Below, piece after piece: positions 15,906 through 26,221 of a stretch of DNA of 64,000 nt (its first letter is position 1; each line of letters opens with the position of its first letter). Position numbers and translations under genes: made by a program. The notes under the pieces were generated by a model. It was not told where the DNA came from and did no database searches. It saw nothing but the letters and a program-made list of their open reading frames with translations. The stretch lies in assembly GCF_900176275.1 (NCBI RefSeq), contig NZ_FWXD01000001.1, positions 248,001 to 312,000 on the forward strand, in the 5' to 3' direction. Origin of the DNA: Andreprevotia lacus DSM 23236. Its GTDB lineage: Bacteria; Pseudomonadota; Gammaproteobacteria; Burkholderiales; Chitinibacteraceae.

Positions 15906-17801
15906 TCAAACTTGCGTGTTGCCGTGCTCGTCGATTTCTTCGGCAATGCTCACGCGATTGCGGCCGTGGTGCTTGGAGTAGTAGAGCGCGGTATCCGCAC
16001 GCTTGAGCAAATCATCCACCAGCGGATCATTCGCGCGCAGCTCGGTAATGCCGATGCTGGAGGTAAAGCGTACCTCCTGGCCATCGTCGGTGATGATGCA
16101 GTTGGCCTCGATGGCCAGCCGCAGCCGCTCGGCCACGTTGAAGGCCTGCGCACGCGGGGTTTCCGGCAGCAGTGCGGCAAACTCCTCGCCACCCAGCCGT
16201 GCCAGCAGATCGACGTCGCGCAGCACGCCCCTGCAGATGTCGGATAGCGCACGGATCGCCTTGTCGCCCACATCGTGACCATAGGTGTCATTGATGCGCT
16301 TGAAGTGGTCGATGTCGACCATCAGCAGGCTGAGCGGGCGGGCGTAGCGCTGCGCGCGCGCCAGCTCCTGATTCGCGGTTTCCATGAAATGCGCGCGGTT
16401 ATAAAGGCCGGACAGGCTGTCGGTAGTGGCACGGCGCTGCAGCTCGCTTTCCATCTGCTTGCGCTCGGTGATGTCAACGATGCCCAGTACCACCGTGCTG
16501 CTCTCGCTGGTGTTCACTTCCGACAGCGATACGCTGCCCCAGAATGGCTCGCCGCTATGGCGCTGCAGGCGCATTTCCACTGCGCGTATGGTCTTGCCGT
16601 CGTGCAGGCGCTCCACCTGATCCATGAAGTCGAGCCGGTTCAGGTACAGCTCGAATGCACGCATCGACAGCGCCGCGGCCTGCGGCATATCGAACAGGTC
16701 GGCCGCGCGCTGGTTCACATAGGTGATGAAATAGTCGGGCAGCTTGGCCAGTACCAGTGCCACCGGTGTGGTTTCGATCATCTGGCGAAAGCGCGCTTCG
16801 CTGGCGTTGAGCTTGATTTCCTTCTGCTGCAGATTGCGTGCCAGACGGTGCGAGCGCCAGAAGAAATAGGTCATCAGCAAAGCCATGCACAGCAGTGCAC
16901 CGCCGCCCAGCAGGTAATAGATGGTGGCATCGCGCCAGTGCGCCAGATAGTCCTCGGACGATACGCTGACGATGATCACGAAGGGCGTGCCGGCAATCAG
17001 CCGGTAGCTGGTCTGGCGTGTGGCGCTATCGGTACGGCTTTGTACCAGCTGCGTGCCGGTGAGGCTGCCATTGTTCAGCTGGGCGACCATATTGGCGTCC
17101 GGCTTGAATACGGCGGCGTTCTTGCGCTTGGGGTAGCTGGCAATGATGCCCATATGGTCATCAAGCAGCAGGATGTTACCGTTGTGGCCCACGTCTATGG
17201 TGCCCAGCAGGCGGTCGAAGTATTGCGTGGTCAGGCTGGCGACGACAAGGCCGCCGAACTGGTTGTCGCTCTTTTCGTAGCGGCGCGCCACCACGATGCC
17301 TTGCTTCTGCGCATCGTTGGCGACCACCAGCCGTGAATAGACGCGCTCCTGGAAGGGGTTGTCGCGGATCATGGCGAAGTAATCGCGGTCGATCAGCCCT
17401 TCGCCGCCGGTGGTATCCAGCGCGCGGTGTGTCATTGCTGCTTGCGGGTTCACCAGTGCGATGTTGTCGGCCTGGCGGATCAGCGCCAGCTTGTCGAGCA
17501 GCAGGCCCTGCAGCTCCTTGTTGCGCGTCTCGCCCAGGTCGGCTTTGGCCACATCGGCCTCGTTCAGCCGCTGCGCCAGATCGTGCAGCACCAGATCGGT
17601 TTCACGCAGTGCCGACGATAGCTGCCCCTCCAGTACCTGCGCCAGTGTCTCGGTGCCCTGGCGTGAGCGTTGTACCTCGGCGTTGTACGAGCTGCTGACC
17701 TGGTAGCTAAGGATGAATACCATGCCCAGGCCGAACAGCGCCCCGACCAGTGAAATCACGGCCGACTGACGACTGGACCAGAACAGGTACGGTGAGCGCA
17801 T
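15906..17801 (-). CDS. Diguanylate cyclase with periplasmic Cache-type sensor and PAS domain
   Basis: This 631-residue protein should make cyclic di-GMP in response to an extracytoplasmic signal. A first membrane segment lies at about 15-35. A periplasmic Cache-like domain follows (about 40-290, with VVARRYEKSDNQFGG and GIIASYPKRKNA). A second membrane segment (about 295-315) leads to a PAS domain (about 335-450) and a C-terminal GGDEF domain. The active-site loop is GGEEF (537-541). A complete inhibitory I-site RDVD (528-531) stands five residues before it, so product inhibition is likely. No EAL domain is present. yajQ lies 110 bp upstream on the same strand. Confidence 0.92.
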   Translation of the reverse strand: MRSPYLFWSSRQSAVISLVGALFGLGMVFILSYQVSSSYNAEVQRSRQGTETLAQVLEGQLSSALRETDLVLHDLAQRLNEADVAKADLGETRNKELQGLLLDKLALIRQADNIALVNPQAAMTHRALDTTGGEGLIDRDYFAMIRDNPFQERVYSRLVVANDAQKQGIVVARRYEKSDNQFGGLVVASLTTQYFDRLLGTIDVGHNGNILLLDDHMGIIASYPKRKNAAVFKPDANMVAQLNNGSLTGTQLVQSRTDSATRQTSYRLIAGTPFVIIVSVSSEDYLAHWRDATIYYLLGGGALLCMALLMTYFFWRSHRLARNLQQKEIKLNASEARFRQMIETTPVALVLAKLPDYFITYVNQRAADLFDMPQAAALSMRAFELYLNRLDFMDQVERLHDGKTIRAVEMRLQRHSGEPFWGSVSLSEVNTSESSTVVLGIVDITERKQMESELQRRATTDSLSGLYNRAHFMETANQELARAQRYARPLSLLMVDIDHFKRINDTYGHDVGDKAIRALSDICRGVLRDVDLLARLGGEEFAALLPETPRAQAFNVAERLRLAIEANCIITDDGQEVRFTSSIGITELRANDPLVDDLLKRADTALYYSKHHGRNRVSIAEEIDEHGNTQV

Positions 17802-17910
17802 CGGGTCAGTTTAACGGGTTGGCCGCCGGCAAGTATTAGAATCTGCTGTGAAACGCATCGCGGCCCGTGCTTGTTTGCGGCAATGCAACAGTCGGGCCGC
17901 CTGTGCCAGT

Positions 17911-18396
17911 TTAGTCGCGGAAATTCTGGAACTGCAGCGGGAAATCGTCGATGGCCTTGCGTACCAGTGCGATGGCTTCCTGCAGCACGTCGCGCTTGGC
18001 GCCGGACACACGCACTTCGTCACCCTGGATGGCCGCCTGCACCTTGAGCTTGGAATCCTTGATTTCGCGCACGATGCGCTTGGCCAGATCGCTTTCGATG
18101 CCGGTCTTGATGGTGACCAGTTGCTTGACCTTGTTGCCCGAGACCTTCTCCAGCTTGGCCTCGTCCAGGCAGCGAATATCCACGCCACGCTTGGACAGCT
18201 TGCCGATCAGGATGTCCTTGACCTGCTCGAGCTGGAAGTCGCTGTCGGCAAACAGCGTCAGCACCTTGTCGTTCTGCTCGATGCGCGCATCCGAGCCCTT
18301 GAAATCATAACGGGTACCGACTTCCTTGTTGGCCTGCTCGACCGCGTTGCGGACTTCCACTTCGTTGATTTCGGAAACGATATCGAAAGAGGGCAT
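17911..18396 (-). CDS. yajQ: YajQ family nucleotide-binding protein
   Basis: YajQ proteins are small cytoplasmic proteins with two RRM-like folds that bind nucleotides or nucleic acid; a Xanthomonas member is a reported cyclic di-GMP effector. This one has 161 residues and the family start [19 protein letters not shown], then [12 protein letters not shown] and the C-terminal [12 protein letters not shown]. The ATG at 18396 gives the standard length. The gene begins 2 bp after the stop of the upstream membrane-protein gene, so the two form an operon, and the diguanylate cyclase follows downstream. Confidence 0.95.
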   Translation of the reverse strand: MPSFDIVSEINEVEVRNAVEQANKEVGTRYDFKGSDARIEQNDKVLTLFADSDFQLEQVKDILIGKLSKRGVDIRCLDEAKLEKVSGNKVKQLVTIKTGIESDLAKRIVREIKDSKLKVQAAIQGDEVRVSGAKRDVLQEAIALVRKAIDDFPLQFQNFRD

Positions 18397-18398
18397 GA

Positions 18399-18929
18399 TT
18401 ATTCCTTGGTCTTGTCGCGCAGGTGCAGGCCCAGCCACAGCAGCAAACAGGGTAGCGCTACCCAGAGCGCTTCGCTCATCAGCGTATGCGCCCCGCGCGA
18501 GGAAAAAAAGTGTGCGCCGATGGGTGAAACGGCAATCGGCGTGACGGGAAAGAAAAAACGTTCGCTGCTGAATGGCCAGAAGAACGCGACACCTTCACCG
18601 CCGTTGGTCAACGCATCCAGCGGGCCATGCGAGGCCACGGCAGCAAACAGCGCAGCCCAGGCGACGCGGAACGGAGCCCGGCCGCGCAACCCGGCATGCA
18701 GCAACGCCAACAGCAGGCCGAGCAACAATGCCGCCAGCAACGAATGCATGGCACCGCGATGACCAAAGTCATCGGCATAGGCGATGCCCAGCCGGAACGA
18801 CAGCACGTCCAGATCAGGCGCCATGGCGCCGACGATCGCCAGATCGTACAGCCGGGGCGAGCGCCAGCGCGCCGGCAGGCAGCGTATCAGCGTGGCGCCA
18901 ACCAGCGCATGCGTGAACACCGTGGTCAT
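18399..18929 (-). CDS. YdjM/DUF457-type inner-membrane protein (metal-dependent hydrolase family)
   Basis: The 176-residue protein starts [14 protein letters not shown] and contains [23 protein letters not shown] and [12 protein letters not shown]. These His/Asp motifs and about four membrane helices are typical of the LexA-regulated YdjM / DUF457 family, often labelled metal-dependent hydrolase. The substrate is unknown. It precedes yajQ with a 2-bp gap. The nearest same-strand gene upstream is ppnP, more than 110 bp away. Confidence 0.82.
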   Translation of the reverse strand: MTTVFTHALVGATLIRCLPARWRSPRLYDLAIVGAMAPDLDVLSFRLGIAYADDFGHRGAMHSLLAALLLGLLLALLHAGLRGRAPFRVAWAALFAAVASHGPLDALTNGGEGVAFFWPFSSERFFFPVTPIAVSPIGAHFFSSRGAHTLMSEALWVALPCLLLWLGLHLRDKTKE

Positions 18930-19042
18930 GGGCTTTGCCTCGCGGCTGCACCGCGCTTCGCCACAGGTGGGCTCCCGGCCGTGCCGGGGGCTTGATGTCG
19001 CTTATGCGCGGCGGATGCCGGTGGCCAGAGTCAGTCAGGCGC

Positions 19043-19354
19043 TCAACCGAAGTGACAGACGTAATGCAGGGTGTCGGTCACTTCGATGTCGAAGCTGGAG
19101 TCACCCGGTACGTCGAACGACTGGCCGCCGCTGTAGGTTTTGGCTTCGGTCTCGCCCTTCAGCGTGACCTTGCAGCTGCCGGCCAGCAGCTCCATCACTT
19201 CCGGTGCGCCGGTGTTGAACACCAGCTTGGACGGCAGGATGACGCCGACGCTCTTGCGGGTGCCATCGGCGAGGATGACGGTGTGGCTCACGCATTTGCC
19301 GTCGAAGTAGACGTTGGCTTGCTTGACGACGGAGACGTTATCGAACTGGCTCAT
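19043..19354 (-). CDS. ppnP: Pyrimidine/purine nucleoside phosphorylase PpnP
   Basis: PpnP (formerly YaiE, DUF1255) is a small cupin-fold enzyme that splits nucleosides with phosphate to free base and ribose 1-phosphate. The 103-residue protein shows [51 protein letters not shown] and the ending [10 protein letters not shown], all family hallmarks. It stands 9 bp after the upstream DUF2788 gene on the same strand. Confidence 0.93.
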   Translation of the reverse strand: MSQFDNVSVVKQANVYFDGKCVSHTVILADGTRKSVGVILPSKLVFNTGAPEVMELLAGSCKVTLKGETEAKTYSGGQSFDVPGDSSFDIEVTDTLHYVCHFG

Positions 19355-19363
19355 GGATTTCTC

Positions 19364-19591
19364 TTATTTTTGCAGGATTTGGGTGAGGATGGTCTTGGCG
19401 ATAAAACCGAGCATGCCCAGCCCCAGCACGAAGGCGAGCACGATGGTGCCATACTTGCCGGCCTTGGAATCCTTGGCCAGCTTGTAGATGATGAAGCACA
19501 TATAGGCGATCAGGCCGGTGCACAGAATGCTGACGGAGAGCGTGGTAAATGCTTCTTCGTCCATCGTGGCGAGTGCGGTCAGCACGGACAT
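19364..19591 (-). CDS. Small membrane protein, DUF2788
   Basis: A 75-residue protein with two membrane helices (ILCTGLIAYMCFIIYKL and TIVLAFVLGLGMLGFIAKTI) separated by the basic loop AKDSKAGKYG. The pattern matches the DUF2788 family of betaproteobacteria, which has no known function. It lies between the argG terminator and ppnP, 9 bp from ppnP, and is probably co-transcribed with ppnP. Confidence 0.8.
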   Translation of the reverse strand: MSVLTALATMDEEAFTTLSVSILCTGLIAYMCFIIYKLAKDSKAGKYGTIVLAFVLGLGMLGFIAKTILTQILQK

Positions 19592-19610
19592 GGTTCTATC
19601 CCGAAAACAT

Positions 19611-19638
19611 GAAAAGACCGCACCCGGTCAGGGTGCGG
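19611..19638 (-). terminator. Intrinsic terminator after argG
   Basis: On the minus strand the stem CCGCACCC/GGGTGCGG is followed by TCTTTTC. It lies about 13 bases after the argG stop and separates argG from the DUF2788-ppnP pair. Confidence 0.75.
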
Positions 19639-19650
19639 CCGGGGCAGGGC

Positions 19651-20868
<1,218 letters not shown>

Positions 20869-21000
20869 GGAATTCCCCAAATCAAAAGCCAGATGCTGGT
20901 CAGCTCCGCCGCGCTACTGGCGTGGCGGCGGAACGATAGTGCCGATACTTGTACTGCTTAACTGATTTACCCGCCGACGACGTTGGCCGCCAGTGGGGCT

Positions 21001-21633
21001 TTACCTGCTGGTGGCGAGCCGCAGGCCGAAACTTACGAACAATAATCCCGTCAGCTTGGCGCCCAGACTCGCCAGCCATCGTCGCTGTGCCAGACGGCGC
21101 ACGATCTGGCTGCCAGCCAGAATCAACAGGGTGAGATAGGCCATGCTGGTCACCTGCACGATGATCCCCAGCGTGGCAAAGGTCAGCACCACGTGCGGAT
21201 AGTGCGGATCGACGAACTGCGGAAAGAACGCCATGAAAAACAGAATGGCTTTCACATTGACCAAAGAGATCGACAGCGCCTGCCGGAAGGCCCGCTGCGG
21301 GCCGGCCGCTTGCGCTACGGCTGCTTCATCGGCCTTGCCGGTGCGCGATAGCAGCAGCTTCAGACCCAGATAGCCCAGATAGGCTGCACCGGCATAGCGG
21401 ACGAAATCGAATGCCAGCGGGTAGGTCTGCATCAACGACGCCACGCCCAGCGCGGCGGCGAGCATCAGGGCCAGATCACCACAGAACACCCCGGCGGCAG
21501 CGGCAAAGCCGGTGCGCGCGCCGTTCTTGCTCGCCGTAGTGAGCACGAACATGGAATTGGGGCCCGGCGTCAGGATGATGACGATGGTGCCCAATACATA
21601 GGTGGCGAGGTCGGTGACGCCCAGTATGCTCAA
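21001..21633 (-). CDS. LysE/RhtB family amino-acid exporter, LeuE-like
   Basis: A 210-residue integral membrane protein with six expected helices. It shows the LysE-family motif GTIVIILTPGPNSMFVL near the N-terminus and SLVNVKAILFFMAFFPQF in the middle. It aligns best by eye with E. coli LeuE, the leucine efflux protein, including the ending LLFVSFGLRLAT. It starts 4 bp after the argF stop, so it is co-transcribed with argF, and it precedes argG. The position suggests export of an arginine-pathway amino acid or analogue, but the substrate is not shown by the sequence. Confidence 0.85.
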   Translation of the reverse strand: MSILGVTDLATYVLGTIVIILTPGPNSMFVLTTASKNGARTGFAAAAGVFCGDLALMLAAALGVASLMQTYPLAFDFVRYAGAAYLGYLGLKLLLSRTGKADEAAVAQAAGPQRAFRQALSISLVNVKAILFFMAFFPQFVDPHYPHVVLTFATLGIIVQVTSMAYLTLLILAGSQIVRRLAQRRWLASLGAKLTGLLFVSFGLRLATSR

Positions 21634-21637
21634 GTGC

Positions 21638-22552
21638 TCAATCCTCGATCTTGCCCAGCAGCAGGTATTCGATCACGGCCTTCTGCGTGTGCATGCGGTT
21701 TTCCGCTTCATCCCACACCACCGATTGCGGGCCATCGATCACTTCCGGATCGACTTCCTCGCCACGGTGGGCCGGCAGGCAATGCATGAAGATGGCATTG
21801 GCCTTGGCCTGCAGCATCAGCTTCTCGCTGACCTTGTAATTGATGAAGTCCTTCTTGCGTTGCAGCGTTTCGCGCTCGAAGCCCATCGAGGTCGACACGT
21901 CGGTGGTGACGATATCGGCATCGCGCGCAGCGCTGTACGGGTCGTAGAACTGCTCGAAGTGCTCGCCGCCATAGCTCTGGCCATCCAGCACGGTCATTTC
22001 ATAGCCACGCGGGCAGGCGAGGTTGAGCTTGAAGTTGAAAATCTTGGCTGCCTGCAGCCAGGTACGCGACACATTGTTGCTGTCGCCGATCCAGGCCACC
22101 GTCTTGCCCTCGATCGAGCCGAAACGCTCGATATAGGTGTAGATGTCGGCCATGATCTGGCACGGATGGTATTCGTTGGTCAGGCCGTTGATGACCGGCA
22201 CCAGCGAGTTCTCGGCAAAGCGGTCGATGATGCTTTGCTCGAAGGTGCGCACCATCACGATGTCGACCATGCGGCTCATCACCTTGGCTACATCCTCGAT
22301 CGGCTCGCCACGGCCCAGTTGCGTGTCCTTGCTCTGCATGAACATCGCATGGCCACCGAACTGCGCCATCCCGGCTTCAAACGAGATACGCGTACGGGTC
22401 GACGACTTCTCGAAGATCATCCCCAGCACCTTGCCGATGAAGGGCTGATACAGCTGGCCGCTCTTCAGGCGTTGCTTGATGATGCGAGTGCGCTCGAACA
22501 GGTAGTCGTATTCTTCGCGAGTGAAGTCGGAAAATTGCAGGTAATGGCGCAT
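21638..22552 (-). CDS. argF: Ornithine carbamoyltransferase
   Basis: ArgF transfers a carbamoyl group from carbamoyl phosphate to ornithine, forming citrulline. The 304 residues contain the carbamoyl-phosphate loop STRTR (51-55), the motif HPCQIMAD, and the ornithine-binding HCLPAHRGEEV near the C-terminus. Length and start are standard for the anabolic enzyme. It is followed by the LeuE-like gene (4-bp gap) and argG. The DUF3579 gene is divergent from it across about 200 bp. carAB, which supply carbamoyl phosphate, lie elsewhere in the window. Confidence 0.97.
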   Translation of the reverse strand: MRHYLQFSDFTREEYDYLFERTRIIKQRLKSGQLYQPFIGKVLGMIFEKSSTRTRISFEAGMAQFGGHAMFMQSKDTQLGRGEPIEDVAKVMSRMVDIVMVRTFEQSIIDRFAENSLVPVINGLTNEYHPCQIMADIYTYIERFGSIEGKTVAWIGDSNNVSRTWLQAAKIFNFKLNLACPRGYEMTVLDGQSYGGEHFEQFYDPYSAARDADIVTTDVSTSMGFERETLQRKKDFINYKVSEKLMLQAKANAIFMHCLPAHRGEEVDPEVIDGPQSVVWDEAENRMHTQKAVIEYLLLGKIED

Positions 22553-22756
22553 AGGCGTCTAGCGCGCGTCCTTGCGGGGCGGCGATTTTGTGGAAAAACC
22601 CACATTATTCAACCATTTGGGTATGGCCGGCAAGCCCTGAGGGCATGGGCGGGCCGTTGTTCCGGACGATGGTGCTTTTTATCGCATCGCAGCAGGGGGG
22701 CAGTGTATAATCCGCGTTTGAAGCAATTCTGAGATGCCGCCCGGTTCGAGCTCCCC

Positions 22757-23068
22757 ATGATCTGTAATCCGTACGAAATCATCATTCAAGGGATCACCAG
22801 CAACGGTCGCGAGTTCCGCCCCAGTGACTGGGCCGAACGCCTGTCCGGCATCCTCTCCACCTTCGGTTTTGACCAGAAGCTGTCCTACGCGCCCTATGTG
22901 CGCCCCATGGTGCTCGACAACGTGCGTTGCGTTGCCGTCGACAAGCAACTGGAAAAAATCGACCCGCGTGTATTCGATTTCATCATGACTTTTGCGCGCG
23001 ACAACGACCTGCGCATTGTTGACTGCCGCACCTTGCTTGATCAATACCAGGCCGATACCAATTCCTGA
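22757..23068 (+). CDS. DUF3579 protein
   Basis: The 103-residue protein starts MICNPYEIIIQGITSNGREF and contains SDWAERLSGILSTFG and RPMVLDNVRCVAVDKQLE. This matches the DUF3579 family, found mainly in betaproteobacteria and often next to arginine genes. Its function is unknown, and it has no signal peptide or membrane segment. It is divergent from argF, so the region between them (22553-22756) probably holds promoters in both directions. A terminator follows about 70 bp downstream. Confidence 0.88.
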   Translation: MICNPYEIIIQGITSNGREFRPSDWAERLSGILSTFGFDQKLSYAPYVRPMVLDNVRCVAVDKQLEKIDPRVFDFIMTFARDNDLRIVDCRTLLDQYQADTNS

Positions 23069-23137
23069 GAGTATCCCTGCGATCTGATTGCGAGAAGGAT
23101 GACCGGGGCCGGTGAGCCTGTCCAGTCTGTTTCAATG

Positions 23138-23172
23138 ATGCCCGTCAGCGTATGCTGCACGGGCATTTTTGC
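23138..23172 (+). terminator. Intrinsic terminator after the DUF3579 gene
   Basis: The stem ATGCCCGT pairs with ACGGGCAT, with an inner CAGC/GCTG stem, and is followed by TTTTTGCTTTTT. The rest of the gap 23069-23365 shows no gene. Confidence 0.8.
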
Positions 23173-23365
23173 TTTTTGATTGCAGCGTGGTGCTGCCGCA
23201 TCGATGCGGGTGACGCGCACCACATCGTTGCGGCGGCGCGTCATGCTGGTGCGTTTTGTGTCGCTTTCATGCCCCGCTTTCATCGATTCATCGTTGTTGC
23301 GTCGCACAATCGGCGCTATGCTAGTTCGTATTAGTGCGATTGCACGCGGCCAACAGGGGCAAACG

Positions 23366-24106
23366 ATGAAACTCAAGGATAAAGTCGCCATCATTACCGG
23401 TTCCGCCAGCGGGATCGGCCATGCAACCGCCATCAAGTTTGCCGCCGAAGGCGCCAAGGTGGTGGTCTGTGACGTGAACCAGGCCGGGATTGATACCGTG
23501 GTGTCCGAACTGACGGCATCCGGTGCGACTGCCGTCGGCTACGTGGTCGATGTGACCGACAAGGCCCATATCGCTGCCATGGTCGAGGGTGTGAAGGCGC
23601 AGTTCGGCCGCATTGACGTACTGGTGAACAATGCCGGCATCGTGGCCGACGCCCAACTGTATAAAATGAGCGACGAACAGTTCGACCGCGTGATCGACAT
23701 CAACCTCAAGGGTGTCTACAACTGTGCCAAGGCCGTGGTGGATACCATGATCGAGCAGGGTGGCGGCGTGATCCTGAATGCATCGTCGGTGGTGGGTCTG
23801 TATGGCAACTTCGGCCAGACCAACTATGCCGCAGCCAAGTTCGGCGTGATCGGCTTCGTCAAGACCTGGGCCAAGGAGCTGGGCAAGAAGGGCATCCGCG
23901 CCAATGCGGTCTGTCCGGGCTTTGTGGCCACACCCATCCTGAATTCGATGCCGGAAAAGGTCATCCAGGCCATGGAAGACCGCGTGCCGATGAAGCGTCT
24001 GGCCCAGCCGTCCGAAATCGCCAATGTCTACGCCTTCCTGGCGTCGGACGATGCCAGCTACATCAATGGTGCCGCGATTGAAGTGACTGGTGGTCTGACG
24101 CTGTAA
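23366..24106 (+). CDS. Short-chain dehydrogenase/reductase, FabG-like
   Basis: The 246-residue protein is a classical SDR with a Rossmann fold. It shows the cofactor motif TGSASGIG (about 12-19), NNAG (about 90), and a catalytic serine followed by YAAAK. An aspartate ends the second strand (VVVCDVNQ), which in this family suggests NADH rather than NADPH. It resembles FabG and 3-hydroxyacyl-CoA or acetoacetyl-CoA reductases; the substrate is not decided by the sequence. The ATG at 23366 starts the usual [11 protein letters not shown]. It is a single gene with its own terminator. Confidence 0.88.
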   Translation: MKLKDKVAIITGSASGIGHATAIKFAAEGAKVVVCDVNQAGIDTVVSELTASGATAVGYVVDVTDKAHIAAMVEGVKAQFGRIDVLVNNAGIVADAQLYKMSDEQFDRVIDINLKGVYNCAKAVVDTMIEQGGGVILNASSVVGLYGNFGQTNYAAAKFGVIGFVKTWAKELGKKGIRANAVCPGFVATPILNSMPEKVIQAMEDRVPMKRLAQPSEIANVYAFLASDDASYINGAAIEVTGGLTL

Positions 24107-24125
24107 GCATAGCAACCCGGAAGCA

Positions 24126-24848
24126 TCAAGGGGCCACGATCAGTGGCCCTTTTTCGTATCTGGCCTTGATGGCCGCCAGCGTGCCATCCTGCCGGATTGC
24201 ATTCATTGCGGCCTGCCATTGCTTCGCCTGTTCGGCCGGGTAGGCGGGGTTTGCAGCCAGATAGAGCACCACGCGCGCTACCGGGCTGGAAAAACGGTAC
24301 TGCGTGGTATCGCCGCCGCCACTGCGAATGATGTATTCGGCCACCTCGCGGGTGCTGATCCACGCATCGGTGCGCCCTGCGACCATCTTGCGGAACGCGG
24401 TGGACTGATCGGGGGACTCATCCCAGCGCATGACCCCTTGCGGGCCAAGCAGCTCCTGAATGACCGAGCCACGCATTACGCCGACACGCATCGGCTTGCC
24501 GGGGTCGGCAATGAATGACGGCTTGGATACCAGCACGATGTCGTCGGTCAGCAATGGCATGACCCATGAATAGCTCGACTCGCGCGACGGGGTGCGCGCA
24601 AGCGGATACATCAGCGTGCCGGGATTGCTGCGGGTGGTTTCCACCGCGCGGGCCCAAGGCACGATGTCCAGCATCGGTGGCTCGGGGATACGCGCTGCCA
24701 GCGCCGTGACCAGTGCGTAGGCTGCGCCCTGCATCTGCCGGTCTGCATCGCGGAAGCTGTATGGTGGCATTTCGTCGGTGGTCAGGACGTTGCCGCCCCA
24801 AGCCAGGGCTCCGACCAGCAGCAGCGCCCAAGCGAATCTTGTCGCCAT
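24126..24848 (-). CDS. Periplasmic solute-binding protein, SBP_bac_3-like
   Basis: The 240-residue protein has an N-terminal signal peptide (MATRFAWALLLVGALAWGGN) and then the pattern of family 3 binding proteins (LTTDEMPPYSFRDADRQMQG, MRVGVMRGSVIQELLGPQG, MVAGRTDAWISTREVAEYII). The start at 24848 was chosen for its signal peptide and the GGGAGG just upstream. No ABC permease or ATPase genes are adjacent, so it is an orphan receptor of the kind seen in many betaproteobacteria. Its ligand is unknown. It is convergent with the SDR gene. Confidence 0.82.
   Translation of the reverse strand: MATRFAWALLLVGALAWGGNVLTTDEMPPYSFRDADRQMQGAAYALVTALAARIPEPPMLDIVPWARAVETTRSNPGTLMYPLARTPSRESSYSWVMPLLTDDIVLVSKPSFIADPGKPMRVGVMRGSVIQELLGPQGVMRWDESPDQSTAFRKMVAGRTDAWISTREVAEYIIRSGGGDTTQYRFSSPVARVVLYLAANPAYPAEQAKQWQAAMNAIRQDGTLAAIKARYEKGPLIVAP
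24130..24154 (+). terminator. Intrinsic terminator after the SDR gene
   Basis: The stem GGGGCCAC/GTGGCCC is followed by TTTTT. It overlaps the 3' end of the convergent binding-protein gene on the minus strand. Confidence 0.75.
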
Positions 24849-24925
24849 CCCGCCTCCCAGCTGGCTGCAGTTACATTTGCAGCATAGCCGGTAAGAAGGC
24901 ATTGCGCGCAGGGGTGTTCAGGCGC

Positions 24926-26200
24926 TCAGCCCGCCCCGGCGGCGCCTTCCCAGACGATTTTCCACTGCGCGTCGTCACGTTGCCAGTACAGGCGCTTGCG
25001 CATGCGGTTGTTCAGGTTGTTGCTGCTGTAGTCCTGCTCGAAGGTGGTGACCCACATCGGCTTGTCGCCACCCGTGGCAAAGATGCTGATGTCACCCAAC
25101 TTGACCTTGGCCCACAGCTTGCCGGCATTGACGCTTGCTTTCTGAACCGCCCACTTGTCGAATGACTGGCCATCCTCGCTGACGAAGGCACGGCTGTATT
25201 CGGCCAGATAATTGCGTGTATCGCGGTTTTCCCACGCGCTGCGCCAGCCATCCAGTGTCTGTTGCGCTTCCTGGTTGCGGGCGCGCCAGGCATCCTGATT
25301 CAGCCATTCGATCTTCGGTACGATGACGACCGGCGTGGTGCCGATCTGCAGGTAGTCGGCCACGGCGAGCATTTCCGGATTTGTCAGCGCCACGCAGCCG
25401 TTGGATGCCCAGGGGGCACGTGAATAGGTGTCGTAGGGCACGCCATGCAGCCAGATGCCGTGGCCGGTGCGGCCCAGGCGTTTGTCCCACTCGTTGGGGT
25501 AGGACATCGGCCACGCACCCACGCCATACAGCGCGGCCTGCGCGCCCATGGTCTTGTCCATTTGCGCGCGTGGCATGTGGCTGGTGACGAAGTAAACACC
25601 CAGCGGCGTACGCTGGTCGCCTTCGACCTGTTTGCCCATGCCCAGCTTGCCGATGGTGGCGTAGAAATCGGTGACGTAGCGCGGTACGCCATTGTTGTTG
25701 GCGTAGATATAGATGCGCGATGCGCCGGCATCGACGAGGATGACGTTCTTTTGTTTGGGCGACATCACCAGCAACGGTGCCGGCAGCTGATCCAGCGGCG
25801 GCGGGGCCGCTTCACGCTTGCTGCGCACCAGTGCTTCGCGGCGCAGGTCTTCCAGCCGGTCGGCGGGGGCGCTGGCTGCGCCACCGATCTTGTCGAGCGG
25901 CACCGCGCGCATGGCATAGAGATCAGCCGACAGCAGGTGGGCAAGCCGATAGTTGGGTTGTTTGTCCAGCAGCGCGTCGACGGTGGCACGTGCGTCGCCC
26001 ATCTTGCCCGCACGAATGTCATCTATGGCTGCGACAATCATTTGCTCGGGCGTGCCATTGCGGGCACGGCCGGGCTTTTCGCCCAGATAGGCGCGCGCCG
26101 GCGCGTCAAAACTGGCGAAGTTGGTCTGTGCTGCCGTGGCGAGCAGCAATACGGCGGTGAAACTGGTGAGCCGCTTGGCCCATCTGGATAACGACTTCAA
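24926..26200 (-). CDS. L,D-transpeptidase (YkuD family) with C-terminal NTF2-like domain
   Basis: L,D-transpeptidases cross-link peptidoglycan or attach proteins to it in the periplasm. This 424-residue protein has a signal peptide and an N-terminal helical region. The catalytic YkuD domain spans about 150-300, with HGIWLHGVPYD and the active-site motif SNGCVAL, cysteine at 269. The usual SHGC/SRGC is SNGC here. A C-terminal domain (about 320-424) has the pattern of an NTF2/SnoaL-like fold and resembles the end of the upstream TPR protein. The two genes are 21 bp apart on the same strand and probably work together at the cell wall. Confidence 0.88.
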   Translation of the reverse strand: MKSLSRWAKRLTSFTAVLLLATAAQTNFASFDAPARAYLGEKPGRARNGTPEQMIVAAIDDIRAGKMGDARATVDALLDKQPNYRLAHLLSADLYAMRAVPLDKIGGAASAPADRLEDLRREALVRSKREAAPPPLDQLPAPLLVMSPKQKNVILVDAGASRIYIYANNNGVPRYVTDFYATIGKLGMGKQVEGDQRTPLGVYFVTSHMPRAQMDKTMGAQAALYGVGAWPMSYPNEWDKRLGRTGHGIWLHGVPYDTYSRAPWASNGCVALTNPEMLAVADYLQIGTTPVVIVPKIEWLNQDAWRARNQEAQQTLDGWRSAWENRDTRNYLAEYSRAFVSEDGQSFDKWAVQKASVNAGKLWAKVKLGDISIFATGGDKPMWVTTFEQDYSSNNLNNRMRKRLYWQRDDAQWKIVWEGAAGAG

Positions 26201-26221
26201 TGTGGCTGGCCTGCTATCCGA

